A stretch of 64,000 nucleotides of DNA from Hyphomicrobiales bacterium (GTDB lineage: Bacteria > Pseudomonadota > Alphaproteobacteria > Rhizobiales > Rhizobiaceae). This document shows, piece by piece, positions 8,430 to 17,417 of the stretch (its first letter is position 1; each line of letters begins with the position of its first letter). The notes under the pieces were generated by a model. It saw nothing but the letters and a program-made list of their open reading frames with translations. It was not told the DNA's origin and did no database searches. The translations under genes and the position numbers were made by a program. The stretch lies in contig UCJU01000021.1 of assembly GCA_900472925.1 (NCBI GenBank), positions 1 through 64,000 of the forward strand, in the 5' to 3' direction.

Positions 8430-9388
8430 GTGACATTGACCCGTGGATCGATGATGGCATAGCCAATATCCACCAGCATGAAGATCACCACGAACACCAA
8501 GACGGTGAGCGACAGAATGGCCTGCACCAAGGGAATATCGTGGCTTTTGACGGCGCTCAGTACGGTCCAGCCGATGCCCGGAACCGCGAAATAGCTCTCC
8601 ACCACAAAAGAGCCTGCCAGCATATAGGTCAACGACAGGCCCATGACGGTGAGAATTTGCGGCATGGAGGGGCGCAGCACGTGTTTGAACAGAATATATC
8701 CAAGCGGCAGGCCTTTGGCGCGTGCCACCTGAATGAAATCCTCCTGAAGCGTGGCCACGAACTCATTGCGGGCGACACGGTAGAGATAGGCGGTCTGGTG
8801 AAGGCTGAGGCACAGGACCGGAAGCGCCACATACCAGAGATTGGCGAGCGGATTTTCAGAGAAATTCACCCAGCCCGTGGCCGGTAGCCAGCGCAGCACA
8901 ATGGCAAACAGATAGCTTAGCAGCACCACGATCACAAAGGTCGGAACTGCCAGAACCACCGAGGCGATGGAGCGCAAGGCGCGGTCGGTAAGTTTGCCCT
9001 GATGGCTTGCTGTGAACATGGCAAGCGGTATGCCAATCATCGACAGCAGCATGGCAAGGGCTGCGATTTCGAACGTCACGATGGCACGTTCCATCACCAC
9101 CTGGAGCACGGGCTGCTGGGAAAACAGAGTCTGCCCGAGATCGCCCCGCAACAGGTCGCCAAGCCATTTGAGATAACGCTCCCAGACCGGCAGGTCGTAG
9201 CCATAGGTCTGGTTCAGAGCCATGACCTGTTCGGCCGTGGCATTGTCGCCCAAGATCAGCTGGGCGGGTGAACCGGGAGCAAGGCTTGAGAGCGCCGTCG
9301 CGCCAAAGGTGACGAGGATAAAGACGGGAATCCCGGCCAAAAGCCGTGTTGCGATTGCCTTTAGATAGGGCATGGCTGTCATGTTCAC
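8426..9388 (-). CDS. Peptide-type ABC transporter permease (DppB family)
   Basis: A 320-residue membrane subunit with about six helices, starting with one near residues 10-32 and ending in the DIGYAIIDPRVNVT tail typical of DppB. The EAA-type loop is around RVARNEFVATLQEDFIQVARAKG. The start is a GTG at 9388 directly behind a strong AAGGAGGTGA site; the ATG two codons later is poorly spaced. It forms the channel with the DppC-like protein. Confidence 0.93.
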   Translation of the reverse strand: MNMTAMPYLKAIATRLLAGIPVFILVTFGATALSSLAPGSPAQLILGDNATAEQVMALNQTYGYDLPVWERYLKWLGDLLRGDLGQTLFSQQPVLQVVMERAIVTFEIAALAMLLSMIGIPLAMFTASHQGKLTDRALRSIASVVLAVPTFVIVVLLSYLFAIVLRWLPATGWVNFSENPLANLWYVALPVLCLSLHQTAYLYRVARNEFVATLQEDFIQVARAKGLPLGYILFKHVLRPSMPQILTVMGLSLTYMLAGSFVVESYFAVPGIGWTVLSAVKSHDIPLVQAILSLTVLVFVVIFMLVDIGYAIIDPRVNVT

Positions 9389-9429
9389 GTCGTCACCTCC
9401 TTTCAGCGACTGTTCTGAAATAATCCGTC

Positions 9430-9488
9430 AAAGTCCGTCCAAGATTGTCGCTGGCATGCCCGCCAGGACCGATGATGGGACGGACTTT
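9430..9488 (-). other. Intercistronic long-range stem with inner hairpin
   Basis: An 11-base perfect inverted repeat (AAAGTCCGTCC at 9430-9440 and its complement at 9478-9488) closes the gap between the lyase stop and the DppB-like gene. An inner CTGGC/GCCAG hairpin lies around 9451-9466. There is no T-run, so a role in mRNA processing or partial attenuation is more likely than full termination. Confidence 0.5.
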
Positions 9489-10420
9489 CAGATTTTCTTC
9501 CATTCTTCTTCCGCATCCATCCAGCCAATGTCACGTTCCAGCATGGCGCGCTGTTCTTCCTTGGAGTAGCCGCCCATCGTGTGTTCGTCGGAATAGCGGG
9601 TGCTGCGATCGGCAAAGACGCGGCGACCGAAATCCATCATGCCGAACATCGAGCCTTTCTCGAGATAGTGCATGGTAACCATATTGAAGCCGAGGGCTGC
9701 GATATCGTCCAGCTCGACAAAGGCCTTGCCGTCGACGGTTGCCACATCGCCGAACATCTTCCAGCCGGGCAGGGCCTTGGCGACCTTCTGGCATTCCTCC
9801 AGCGTGCGCAGGCCATGCACATAGGTCATTTCAGCACCCAGTTCTTGCGCTCGCACACAGCGCTCAATGGCATCATCCAGACCTTTCTCCAGCTTGGATT
9901 CGGTCCGGGCAATCACGACGCAGTCGGTGTCCTCGCAGGCATCGATGGCCGCCTTGATCTTGGCCAGCCACAGCTCCTGCGACACGACGGGGTGATCGAC
10001 GTTGCCGTCCACCTTCCCCGCCAGTGTGGCTGCTTCCATAGCCCGGCCAAAGCGGGCATAGCCGCGCTCATTGGGCGTATCTTCCAGTAAAATTGCCGCA
10101 GCACCGGCTTTTGCCAGTCTTCGGCAGGTGCGATAGGCCTGTGCAACATCGCCAAAACAATCGTCAGCATCGATGATCAGCGGCAGCGGAGAATAATCGG
10201 CAATGCGATCGGTGGCCCAAATCAGTTCTTCCTGATTGTGGAGGCCCATATCGGGCACACCGGACATGCTGAAGCCCAGCGATGCGCCGCTGAGCAGGAG
10301 GGCTTTGAACCCTGCCATTTCCGCCGCCTTGGCCGAATAGCAATCCCACACGCAAGGCGTGAAAACCTGCTCTTTGGAGAAAAGCTCGCGAAAAGTCGTT
10401 CTGGGCCGTTTATCAAACAT
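9488..10420 (-). CDS. Isocitrate lyase / PEP mutase superfamily enzyme
   Basis: The 310-residue protein has the family's alpha/beta-barrel signatures: the SGASLGFSMSGVPDMG entry loop, metal-binding IIDADDCFG (Asp85, Asp87), LLEDT with Glu113, and VIARTES. The catalytic loop that reads K-K/R-C-G-H in isocitrate and methylisocitrate lyases is absent and NERGYARFG follows LLEDT instead. It is therefore not a canonical isocitrate lyase. Relatives with altered loops include oxaloacetate decarboxylases and dimethylmalate-lyase-like C-C lyases. In this operon it probably cleaves or decarboxylates a 2-hydroxy or 2-oxo acid late in the pathway; that is inference. Confidence 0.85.
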   Translation of the reverse strand: MFDKRPRTTFRELFSKEQVFTPCVWDCYSAKAAEMAGFKALLLSGASLGFSMSGVPDMGLHNQEELIWATDRIADYSPLPLIIDADDCFGDVAQAYRTCRRLAKAGAAAILLEDTPNERGYARFGRAMEAATLAGKVDGNVDHPVVSQELWLAKIKAAIDACEDTDCVVIARTESKLEKGLDDAIERCVRAQELGAEMTYVHGLRTLEECQKVAKALPGWKMFGDVATVDGKAFVELDDIAALGFNMVTMHYLEKGSMFGMMDFGRRVFADRSTRYSDEHTMGGYSKEEQRAMLERDIGWMDAEEEWKKI

Positions 10421-10446
10421 GGATCAACACCTTGAGGGGATTGAGT

Positions 10447-10470
10447 GGCGAACCGAGCATTTGGTTCGCC
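10447..10470 (-). other. Stem-loop 3' of the binding-protein gene
   Basis: Arms GGCGAACC (10447-10454) and GGTTCGCC (10463-10470) form a perfect 8-pair stem with an 8-base loop, extendable by a G-T pair. It lies between the binding-protein stop and the lyase start. No T-run follows, so it is a candidate mRNA-stabilising or attenuating hairpin inside the operon. Confidence 0.6.
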
Positions 10471-10485
10471 CATCGATGGATTGCG

Positions 10486-12108
10486 TTATTTCGAGGACTT
10501 TGACGCGCAGGCATCCTTGCAGACATAGAGATACTGCTTTTGCAGAATGCCGCCATTGGAAGGCACGATGCCGCCCGTTGTATCGCGCAGCAGCAGGTAG
10601 CGGGTTTCCGCACCGAAAATGTAAAGCGGCAAGTCCGTAGCAATGCGCTTTTGCACCTTGGCATAGGCTGCCTTAACCGCTGCCGGATCCATGGTGGCAT
10701 TGGCTTCCGCCAGCTCTTTGTCCATGTCGGCACTGTTATATTTGCCCCAGTTGTCATTGCCATTCGAACTTAGGAGATTGGAGATGATCGGCTCGGCACC
10801 ATTGGCAACCAGCACGCCACCATCGACGCAGAAGTCGAAATTCATCTGTCCCTTGCAGGTTGGGCTAAGCATGGCCTGATCGACCAGTTGCACCTCGACC
10901 TTCACGTTCTCATAGGCACTGAGCGACTGCTGGATGTAGGAGGCGAGCCGCTTTAAATCCGAGTTCGAATAGGTCACCAGCTTAATGTCGAAGGGCTTCC
11001 CATCGTTGGCCAGTGCGTCGAACAGTTCCTGTGCATGCTCGGGATTGTAGGTCGGCAATTTATCGGCCGGATCATAGAACGGCGACGACTTGGTGAAGTA
11101 ATTCGTGGGAATGTCATAACCGCTGACCTGGGTGTAGGCCTGCATAAGCTTTGATGGATTGATGGCCTCGTAGAAAGCCTGCCTAGCCCTATGATCGGTA
11201 AAGGCGCCGCTTTTCTGGTTGAAGTAGGCGCGATAGAGACCGGGAATGGGAATTTCACGGGTGGCGATGCCAGCAGCTTTTGCGTTGGAACCGAACTGGT
11301 ACGGATAGCCCGCCATCATCGTGGCACCGCCCTGAACCACGGTGGCAATCCGGCTGTTGGTCTCGGGAATGATGGCGAATTTCAACGTGTCGAGATAGGG
11401 GCGCGGTTGATCAAAATATTTCGGGTTACGCTTCATGGTCATTGAAACGCCCTGGTTCCAGCTGTCCAGCAGAAAGGGACCGGCACCCACCGGCTTGATA
11501 TCGGTTTTGGTCTTGGCGGCTTTGAGTGCCTGTGGCGAGGCGATGAAGGGCGCTAGCTGCGCCAGCGACGAGCCGAAATTGCGATCCGGTTTCGGCAGCG
11601 TGATCTCGATTGTCAAGGGATCGACAATCTTCACCCCGCCGATCCAGGAGGCGACAAAGCCTTGCGAGGGAGACAGCGTATCGGGACTTGCCTGACGCTC
11701 CCAGTTGAATTTTATGGCTTCCGCGTCATAGGCGGTCCCATCGGTGAATGTCACGCCGTCGCGCAATGTGAGCGTCCAGACCTTGGCATCGCTGCTGGTC
11801 AGGCTTTTGGCCATGCCGCCCTGCACCTTGCCATCGACGTCCACGTAGACAAGAAAGCCATAGACGGCGTCCAGCATATCCATCGGACCGCCCGGATAGG
11901 TGCCGCCGATAATGGCGGGATCCCAACTCTTGATGTCCGAGCCGTTGATGATGGTCATCTCGCCGCCCTTGACGGGTTCTTCTTGCGCATGGGCAGATGG
12001 TATGGCGTTGGGGAAGGTCACACCCAAGCTTAGCAACGCCAGCGTCATCGTGACGGTGCGGGCCGATCTGGATGCGATATGTCCGCAATGTTTCAATATG
12101 GTAGCCAT
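10486..12108 (-). CDS. Periplasmic binding protein, family 5 (peptide/opine/nickel type)
   Basis: A 540-residue solute receptor for the operon's ABC importer. The ATG at 12108 follows a CGGAGAA site; a longer frame to 12144 lacks one. The N-terminus is a signal peptide (basic start, hydrophobic core near residues 20-36, AHA-Q cleavage region). SBP_bac_5 features include NGSDIKSWDPAI at the mature start and the FTDGTAYDAEAIKFNWER segment. Gene order UbiD-UbiX-receptor-lyase-permeases places it near the front of the operon, where high expression is expected. The ligand is unknown but should be what the neighbouring enzymes degrade. Confidence 0.92.
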   Translation of the reverse strand: MATILKHCGHIASRSARTVTMTLALLSLGVTFPNAIPSAHAQEEPVKGGEMTIINGSDIKSWDPAIIGGTYPGGPMDMLDAVYGFLVYVDVDGKVQGGMAKSLTSSDAKVWTLTLRDGVTFTDGTAYDAEAIKFNWERQASPDTLSPSQGFVASWIGGVKIVDPLTIEITLPKPDRNFGSSLAQLAPFIASPQALKAAKTKTDIKPVGAGPFLLDSWNQGVSMTMKRNPKYFDQPRPYLDTLKFAIIPETNSRIATVVQGGATMMAGYPYQFGSNAKAAGIATREIPIPGLYRAYFNQKSGAFTDHRARQAFYEAINPSKLMQAYTQVSGYDIPTNYFTKSSPFYDPADKLPTYNPEHAQELFDALANDGKPFDIKLVTYSNSDLKRLASYIQQSLSAYENVKVEVQLVDQAMLSPTCKGQMNFDFCVDGGVLVANGAEPIISNLLSSNGNDNWGKYNSADMDKELAEANATMDPAAVKAAYAKVQKRIATDLPLYIFGAETRYLLLRDTTGGIVPSNGGILQKQYLYVCKDACASKSSK

Positions 12109-12215
12109 GGTTTTCTCCGTTTTACGGTCGCTCCAACGAGCCACCGCGTTCCCCTTGTTTTATGAACGGCGAATAAAATCAGCCCCGGTGGTGGAGGGAC
12201 CAATGTGTCGATGGG

Positions 12216-12791
12216 TCAAGCAGCGCCCTCCTGCTTCCAGCGGCGCACGGACGGGTGATCGATGTCAAACAGATCAAGCGCGCGTCCAACGGTCTGGCTG
12301 ACAAGATCGGCCACAGTCTTTGGTTGCGTGTAAAAGCCCGGAACTGGCGGCATGATGATTGCGCCGTTGCGTGTGGCCTGATCCATCAACGTAATATGCC
12401 CGGCATGCAAAGGCGTTTCCCGCACCATCAGCACGACGCGGCGCCGTTCCTTCAGGCACACATCGGCCGCACGGGTGATCAGATCATCGCTGTAGCAGTG
12501 GGCGATGCTGCTGAGCGTCTTGATCGAGCAGGGTGCGACAAGCATGCCGTGGCTACGAAACGAGCCGGAAGCGATCGATGCGCCGATATCCTTGTGGCTG
12601 TGAACGACATCGGCCAGTTGCCGGATTTCATCGGCGCTTTCGGCGACCTCTTCTTCCACGGCGGTGCGCAGGCCAGCGGGGGAAACGATCAAATGGCTCT
12701 CGACGCCGTCGATATCGCGCAGCATCTGAAGAGCGCGCACCCCATAACATGCCCCGGATGCGCCGGTGATGGCAACGATCAGGCGCTTCAA
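12216..12791 (-). CDS. UbiX-like flavin prenyltransferase
   Basis: This 191-residue flavoprotein makes prenylated FMN, the cofactor of UbiD-type decarboxylases. Family marks are AITGASGACYG at the N-terminus, the SGSFRSHGMLVAPCSIKTLSSIA core and the VLMVRETPLH and AIIMPPVPGFY stretches. The start is TTG at 12791, one base inside the upstream UbiD-like stop (TTTGA), backed by a GGAGGG site, so the pair is translationally coupled. Having its own UbiX copy argues that the adjacent UbiD-like protein is a real prFMN enzyme. Confidence 0.93.
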   Translation of the reverse strand: MKRLIVAITGASGACYGVRALQMLRDIDGVESHLIVSPAGLRTAVEEEVAESADEIRQLADVVHSHKDIGASIASGSFRSHGMLVAPCSIKTLSSIAHCYSDDLITRAADVCLKERRRVVLMVRETPLHAGHITLMDQATRNGAIIMPPVPGFYTQPKTVADLVSQTVGRALDLFDIDHPSVRRWKQEGAA

Positions 12792-14212
12792 ACGATGCCC
12801 TCCGGATGGATCGCGGCGATGACCCGGCGCATGCGTTCATAGGAGGCTTCCGGCGGACGCGCCTTGTCAAAGCCTTCCTTGCGGTCTCCGGCCTTGCAGG
12901 TGGCGTCATAGCCGATCTTGGCCACCATGCCGCCGTCTTCCTGCGGTTCGGAGCGATCGGCAGGCATACCGGGAATGATCAGAATATCCCGATCCACCCG
13001 CATGCGGGTCGATTTCGCCAGTTCCACGGCCTTGATGTCCCATGGATCGACGTCGCTGTCGACGACCGTCACGGACTTGACGATGGAGACGGCCCCCCAG
13101 CAGATGGCCATGGCCCGGCGGGCCTGTCCTGGGCGCGGCTTGTCGATCTGAATGACCACATTGGTCCGGCCGCAGCCCGACGCTGTCACGGCGACTTCGC
13201 CGACATTGAGGATCGCGCGGGCGAGCTGGGCCTTGAGGCTGGCGGCAATCGGAACGGCGGCAAGATAGATATGCTCGGCATGATATCCAGGCAAGATCAC
13301 CTGAAACATCGCATCCTTGCGGGCCGACATGCTCTCGAAGGTGGCCAGCACGCCGCTGCCGTAATCCTCATACATGCCGTGATATTCCGAGACCAGACCC
13401 TCGACAATTGGCGTGTTGGCATGGATATGCCCTTCAATGACGATCTCGGCTTCGGCGGGCACGAGGATATCGCTGTTGCGACAGCGGGCCATGCGCACAG
13501 GCTCGCCCAAAAGCGCACCGGCACAATGCATCTCGTCGTCGCCCAAGCCCAGATAAAGGCACGCAGCAAGCTGGATGGCCGGATGGGCTCCCAGAACGAC
13601 GGCAAAGGGCAGGGCTTCGCCCTTATCGGCTGCTTTGCGCGCCATGATCGCCAGATGATGGTTTGGAGCAATGCCGATCAAAGCCTCGGTCGGGCTGAGA
13701 ATTTTCAGCCGCGCATAGGATGCATTGCCAAGACCGGTTTCCGGGTCACGCGCAACCATCATCCCTGCGCTGATATAGGGCCCGGTTTCCTTGTCGAAAA
13801 ATGTGGGCACCGGTAAGCGCGCCAGTACGCCCTGTTCAAAATAGTGCGCCTGAACCGGCGCGGGGTCAACGATCACGGGGGCAAGCGGTCTTTGCACCGA
13901 TGCCAGCAGTGACGACTGTATGGCGGCGCGTGGCACATCTAGGACAAGCGCAATACGATCCAGGCTGGACAAAAGATTGCCAAACACCGGAAACGCCGAC
14001 CCCTTGACCTTGTTCATACGAACCGCATGGGTCTCGTGCGTCAGGGACAGAACCGCCGAAAGATCAAAAACCGGATCGATGTCCTCATCGATAATCAGCA
14101 GCTCGCCCTGTCGATGCAAGGCCGACATTATTGCCCGGCATGACTGGTCTTTGGAACCTTGATTCGGGCGATCGTCTGGCTGGTCGGTGTCTAAGCGCGT
14201 CTTGAGTACCAC
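12788..14212 (-). CDS. UbiD-family prFMN-dependent decarboxylase
   Basis: A 474-residue member of the reversible (de)carboxylase family. Recognisable parts are the SALHRQGELLIIDEDIDP N-terminal unit, DPETGLGNASYARLKI, GAHPAI, the acidic active-site region EGLVSEYHGMYEDYG and the late GCGRTNVVIQID and DSDVDPWD segments. UbiD relatives decarboxylate unsaturated or aromatic acids such as hydroxybenzoates, cinnamates, pyrrole and indole carboxylates. It is the first gene of the operon and starts with GTG at 14212; an internal ATG at 14128 would cut off the family's first helix. The promoter should lie in the 180 bases shared with the divergent double LysR gene. Substrate unknown. Confidence 0.92.
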   Translation of the reverse strand: MVLKTRLDTDQPDDRPNQGSKDQSCRAIMSALHRQGELLIIDEDIDPVFDLSAVLSLTHETHAVRMNKVKGSAFPVFGNLLSSLDRIALVLDVPRAAIQSSLLASVQRPLAPVIVDPAPVQAHYFEQGVLARLPVPTFFDKETGPYISAGMMVARDPETGLGNASYARLKILSPTEALIGIAPNHHLAIMARKAADKGEALPFAVVLGAHPAIQLAACLYLGLGDDEMHCAGALLGEPVRMARCRNSDILVPAEAEIVIEGHIHANTPIVEGLVSEYHGMYEDYGSGVLATFESMSARKDAMFQVILPGYHAEHIYLAAVPIAASLKAQLARAILNVGEVAVTASGCGRTNVVIQIDKPRPGQARRAMAICWGAVSIVKSVTVVDSDVDPWDIKAVELAKSTRMRVDRDILIIPGMPADRSEPQEDGGMVAKIGYDATCKAGDRKEGFDKARPPEASYERMRRVIAAIHPEGIV

Positions 14213-14392
14213 AGGAGCCCACTTTCGAAGAACAGTGACATGCAGGCAAACTATGGAATTCGAGATATGCCTTGTATACCCGTACTCTTGCTAACTGGCC
14301 CATCGGAAAAATAGAACGGCAGAAGTTGGGGAGTCGCATAGAAATGGATGACTCAGCTTGAGAGCCCAGGATTGTAGCCTTATGATTTGAGT

Positions 14393-16267
14393 ATGGATCA
14401 CGACGGAATTGAACTTAAGCCGCTGGCGAAATTTGTTCTGGCTTGCCAGAATCCAACTCTATCGGCCTCTTCGCAAGCGCTTGGAGTTGCTCCCTCCGTC
14501 CTGAGTACGGCGCTGCACGGTCTTGAGGACCGTTTGCATATGAAGCTTTTCGAGCGCAAGGGACGGTATCTCGGCCTGTTACCGTCTGGCTTCTGGTTGT
14601 ACCGAAATGCAGTGTCGCTGCTGCATCTGGAGGAGTTTGCGAGAGGAAGTCTGGCTGTTCCTGCAAGCTTTATCGAAAAGCTTTCCGTCAGGATCGATCT
14701 GAGTTTCTCGATTGGCAGAATGAGCAAGGCCGTCAGCCGCACCATCCAGCAGATGGCTACTCTTCACCCGCATACCTTCATCTCCTGCCAATTTATGGAC
14801 ATAGCCAGTGTCGCCAGTCCCTTCATTCCCGAGGCAATGCATCATATCGCACGCGAGAACTGCGCGACGATTGCGATTGGTTGCGAGAGCGAACAATCCT
14901 CTCAGCGCGCGTCGGGGACCGAAGTGCTTTACCGCGATCCATGGATCGCCGTCAGCGCGACCAATCCCGCGAAAGATATCAAAACCGATACGGATATTCT
15001 GGCCGTGGTCAGAATGAGCGCCCACCAGATGCAGATCGTTGCGCAGCATGCGAAACAGCATGGCATGTCCGCGCGGTTGAAATTCGTGGATGCGGAGCCG
15101 TCCGAGCTTGGCAGTCTGTTGTCGGATTTCCCCCATATGCGGTTTTTATTGCCAGCCAGCATGGTCGCCAGTCGGCTTGGGATCAAAGGCATGTCGTGCG
15201 AAGTCTTGGAGCCGCCACTGGTCTCGACCGTGCTTGCCCGAACCGGTTCTGGTCCACTCCAGGCAAAGACACGGCGTTTCATCGCGCTTCTGCGAGAGAA
15301 TATGGGGGCTGGGGAAGAAAATATTGTCTTCGAGCCACAATTGACGGCGCGCCAGATGCATTATTTCAATCTCGTGCATCGCTGTGGAAGCATTTCAGCG
15401 GCGGCACGCGTGGCCAATCTGTCGCAGTCCTCCATGTCTGCTCAGCTCCATGCCATGGAGACGGTCTTGACGGAGCGTCTGTTTGAACGGGGAAAGGATG
15501 GCGCCACACCAACGAAAGCCGGTAGCAGTCTTTTGCCCTTGATGGCGGAGGCAGAAAAACGGCAGGATTTGCTGTTGCGGCAATCCAGTGGCATCGCAGC
15601 GCATACCCAGCACAGGGTGTCGATCGGCATGTTGCCGAGCTCCGGACATGACAGCGCCTTGACCGAAAAGATTGCCGAGGCACTGACATCGATCAGCATC
15701 CAGAATCCGTCGCTGAAAATGGAAATCATCGAGGCGTCCAACACGGCCCTCCATGACAAGGTCCGCCATGGCGAGTTGAACTTGGCCGTTGTCGGCGTGG
15801 TTCAACCGCAATTTGCGCGCGTCCTGCTCGGCGCCAGCGAGCCTTTGTCGGTCGTTGCCAATCCGAGGTTTGATCTTGGCGCGCGCAGCGAGATCGATCT
15901 GGCGGACGTCTGCGAGCTGCCGCTGGTGTTGGGTGCGCGTCATCTCAGCATTCACCAGACATTTGCCGCTGCCGCTCACGCGCGTAATCTGGTGGCGCAT
16001 TCCAAGATCGAAGTCGGTTCCCTGGCCCTCGCCATCGCCTTGGTACGCCGCGCCAGTCTCTGCACGATCCTGCCTGCATCGTCGGTGCAAAAAGACCTGG
16101 AGACCGGACGCCTGATTGCGGTAAAGATCAATCAAGCGGAAATTTCCGGCACGCTTTCGATCATTTTCTCCGCAGATCGTGAGCTGTCGGCGGCGGAGCG
16201 GACCGTCATGAAATCGCTGGTGGATGTCTTTGGCAAGGTCTCGTTCGACATGACGTCTTGGGCATGA
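14393..16267 (+). CDS. Tandem (two-unit) LysR-type transcriptional regulator
   Basis: A single uninterrupted 624-residue frame contains two complete LysR proteins end to end. Unit one has a winged helix at about residues 10-68 (SASSQALGVAPSVLSTALHG, LFERKGR) and an effector domain to about 303. Unit two has a second winged helix at about 318-380 (GSISAAARVANLSQSS, LFERGKDGATPTKAG) and a second effector domain from about 406 to the end. LysR proteins are normally 290-330 residues, so this is twice the size. It faces the 12-gene operon across 180 bases and is the obvious regulator. The ATG at 14393 is preferred; an in-frame TTG lies at 14387. Neither has a strong site. Confidence 0.88.
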   Translation: MDHDGIELKPLAKFVLACQNPTLSASSQALGVAPSVLSTALHGLEDRLHMKLFERKGRYLGLLPSGFWLYRNAVSLLHLEEFARGSLAVPASFIEKLSVRIDLSFSIGRMSKAVSRTIQQMATLHPHTFISCQFMDIASVASPFIPEAMHHIARENCATIAIGCESEQSSQRASGTEVLYRDPWIAVSATNPAKDIKTDTDILAVVRMSAHQMQIVAQHAKQHGMSARLKFVDAEPSELGSLLSDFPHMRFLLPASMVASRLGIKGMSCEVLEPPLVSTVLARTGSGPLQAKTRRFIALLRENMGAGEENIVFEPQLTARQMHYFNLVHRCGSISAAARVANLSQSSMSAQLHAMETVLTERLFERGKDGATPTKAGSSLLPLMAEAEKRQDLLLRQSSGIAAHTQHRVSIGMLPSSGHDSALTEKIAEALTSISIQNPSLKMEIIEASNTALHDKVRHGELNLAVVGVVQPQFARVLLGASEPLSVVANPRFDLGARSEIDLADVCELPLVLGARHLSIHQTFAAAAHARNLVAHSKIEVGSLALAIALVRRASLCTILPASSVQKDLETGRLIAVKINQAEISGTLSIIFSADRELSAAERTVMKSLVDVFGKVSFDMTSWA

Positions 16268-16426
16268 CCCCGTCTAACTGTCCCAGTCATCGACGGTGTG
16301 ACCTCAGCGTTGATGCTGAAGAATGGTCGAAAACAGGGGTCCGCAGACCAAGGGCTGCTTTACGAGAAGCCGCTGGCCGTTTACCGATAGTACGGACATC
16401 CGCCCTTTTTGCAAAAGGAGACTTTC

Positions 16427-17218
16427 ATGGCCCATGAACTGAAGTCAGTCGGCACAGCATCGGCTGTTCTGCGTTATCCGTCGCTCGAGAGCTCCGCCAT
16501 ACATGAAGCTCGCGTCGATCTCGCAGCGTCCTTTCGCATGGCGGCGAAACTCGGATTGCAGGAGGGTATCTGCAACCATTTTTCCGCGCTTGTGCCGGGC
16601 CATGACGATCTGTTTCTGGTAAACCCCTATGGCTGGGCCTTTGCCGAAATCACCGCATCGCAGCTTCTCGTGTGCGATTTCAACGGAAATGTCGTTGCCG
16701 GCAGCGGCAAGCCCGAGGCAACCGCGTTTTATATTCACGCACAACTGCACAAGACGCTACCGCGCGCCGTCGCTGCCTTTCACACGCACATGCCTTACGC
16801 GACGGCGCTTTCGATGCTGGAAGGCGATCCGCTGGTGTGGGCAGGGCAGACAGCGCTTAAATTTTATGGTCGCACGGCGATCGATGAAAACTACAATGGG
16901 CTTGCGCTCGATGATAATGAGGGGCTGCGCATTGCTCGTGCCATGGGTGATGCGGATGTCGTCTTCCTCAAGAACCACGGCGTTATGGTTATCGGGCCCA
17001 CTATCGCTGAAGCCTATGACGACCTCTATTATCTGGAACGGGCAGCCGAGGTTCAGCTTCTGGCCATGTCCACTGGTCGCAAGCTCAAGGCCGTGCCGCC
17101 CGAGATTGCAAGGAAAACCTATCTGGAAATGCGCGAGGGCGATCCGGAAAGCGCACGCCTGCATATGGAAAGCATCCGCCGCCAGTTGATGCGGAGCGAG
17201 CCGGAATTCGCCGATTGA
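16427..17218 (+). CDS. Class II aldolase/adducin-family protein
   Basis: A 263-residue cytosolic protein of the zinc aldolase fold used by L-fuculose- and L-ribulose-phosphate enzymes. Visible motifs are GICNHFSALVPG, FLVNPYGWAF, the HTHMPYATALS metal motif (His-x-His) and FLKNHGVMVIG with the third His. An AAGGAGA site precedes ATG 16427, six codons inside the long frame. It stands alone, 159 bases after the double LysR gene and convergent with the acid-sugar dehydratase operon. It could cleave an aldarate-derived product, but also resembles many unassigned rhizobial paralogues. Confidence 0.85.
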   Translation: MAHELKSVGTASAVLRYPSLESSAIHEARVDLAASFRMAAKLGLQEGICNHFSALVPGHDDLFLVNPYGWAFAEITASQLLVCDFNGNVVAGSGKPEATAFYIHAQLHKTLPRAVAAFHTHMPYATALSMLEGDPLVWAGQTALKFYGRTAIDENYNGLALDDNEGLRIARAMGDADVVFLKNHGVMVIGPTIAEAYDDLYYLERAAEVQLLAMSTGRKLKAVPPEIARKTYLEMREGDPESARLHMESIRRQLMRSEPEFAD

Positions 17219-17417
17219 TCAGGACTGCCCGACAGTGGGAAGCCTTGATAAGCCGCCTGATGCCGTTAATCGGTTCATGCGCAAGGCAAAGTCCGCAGGG
17301 ATCAGAGCCGATTGCGGGCTGAGATCGCTACGTTGCATCAGAGCGCTTTCAGGAACAGATGCGGAGCCAGTGCCCCTAGTATGAATTCGGCAAGCCCTCC
17401 TGAATAAACCCTGTCAC

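Noticed and set aside
12806..13816. 336-codon open frame on the plus strand
   Set aside because: Antisense to the UbiD-like gene; the protein is His/Gly/Asp-rich without motifs, as expected for a complementary-strand shadow.
669..14212. Ergothioneine or standard histidine degradation as the function of the 12-gene operon
   Set aside because: The lyase and amidohydrolase would fit, but no urocanase-like hydratase, desulfhydrase, imidazolonepropionase or formiminoglutamase is present, and UbiD/UbiX have no role in those routes.
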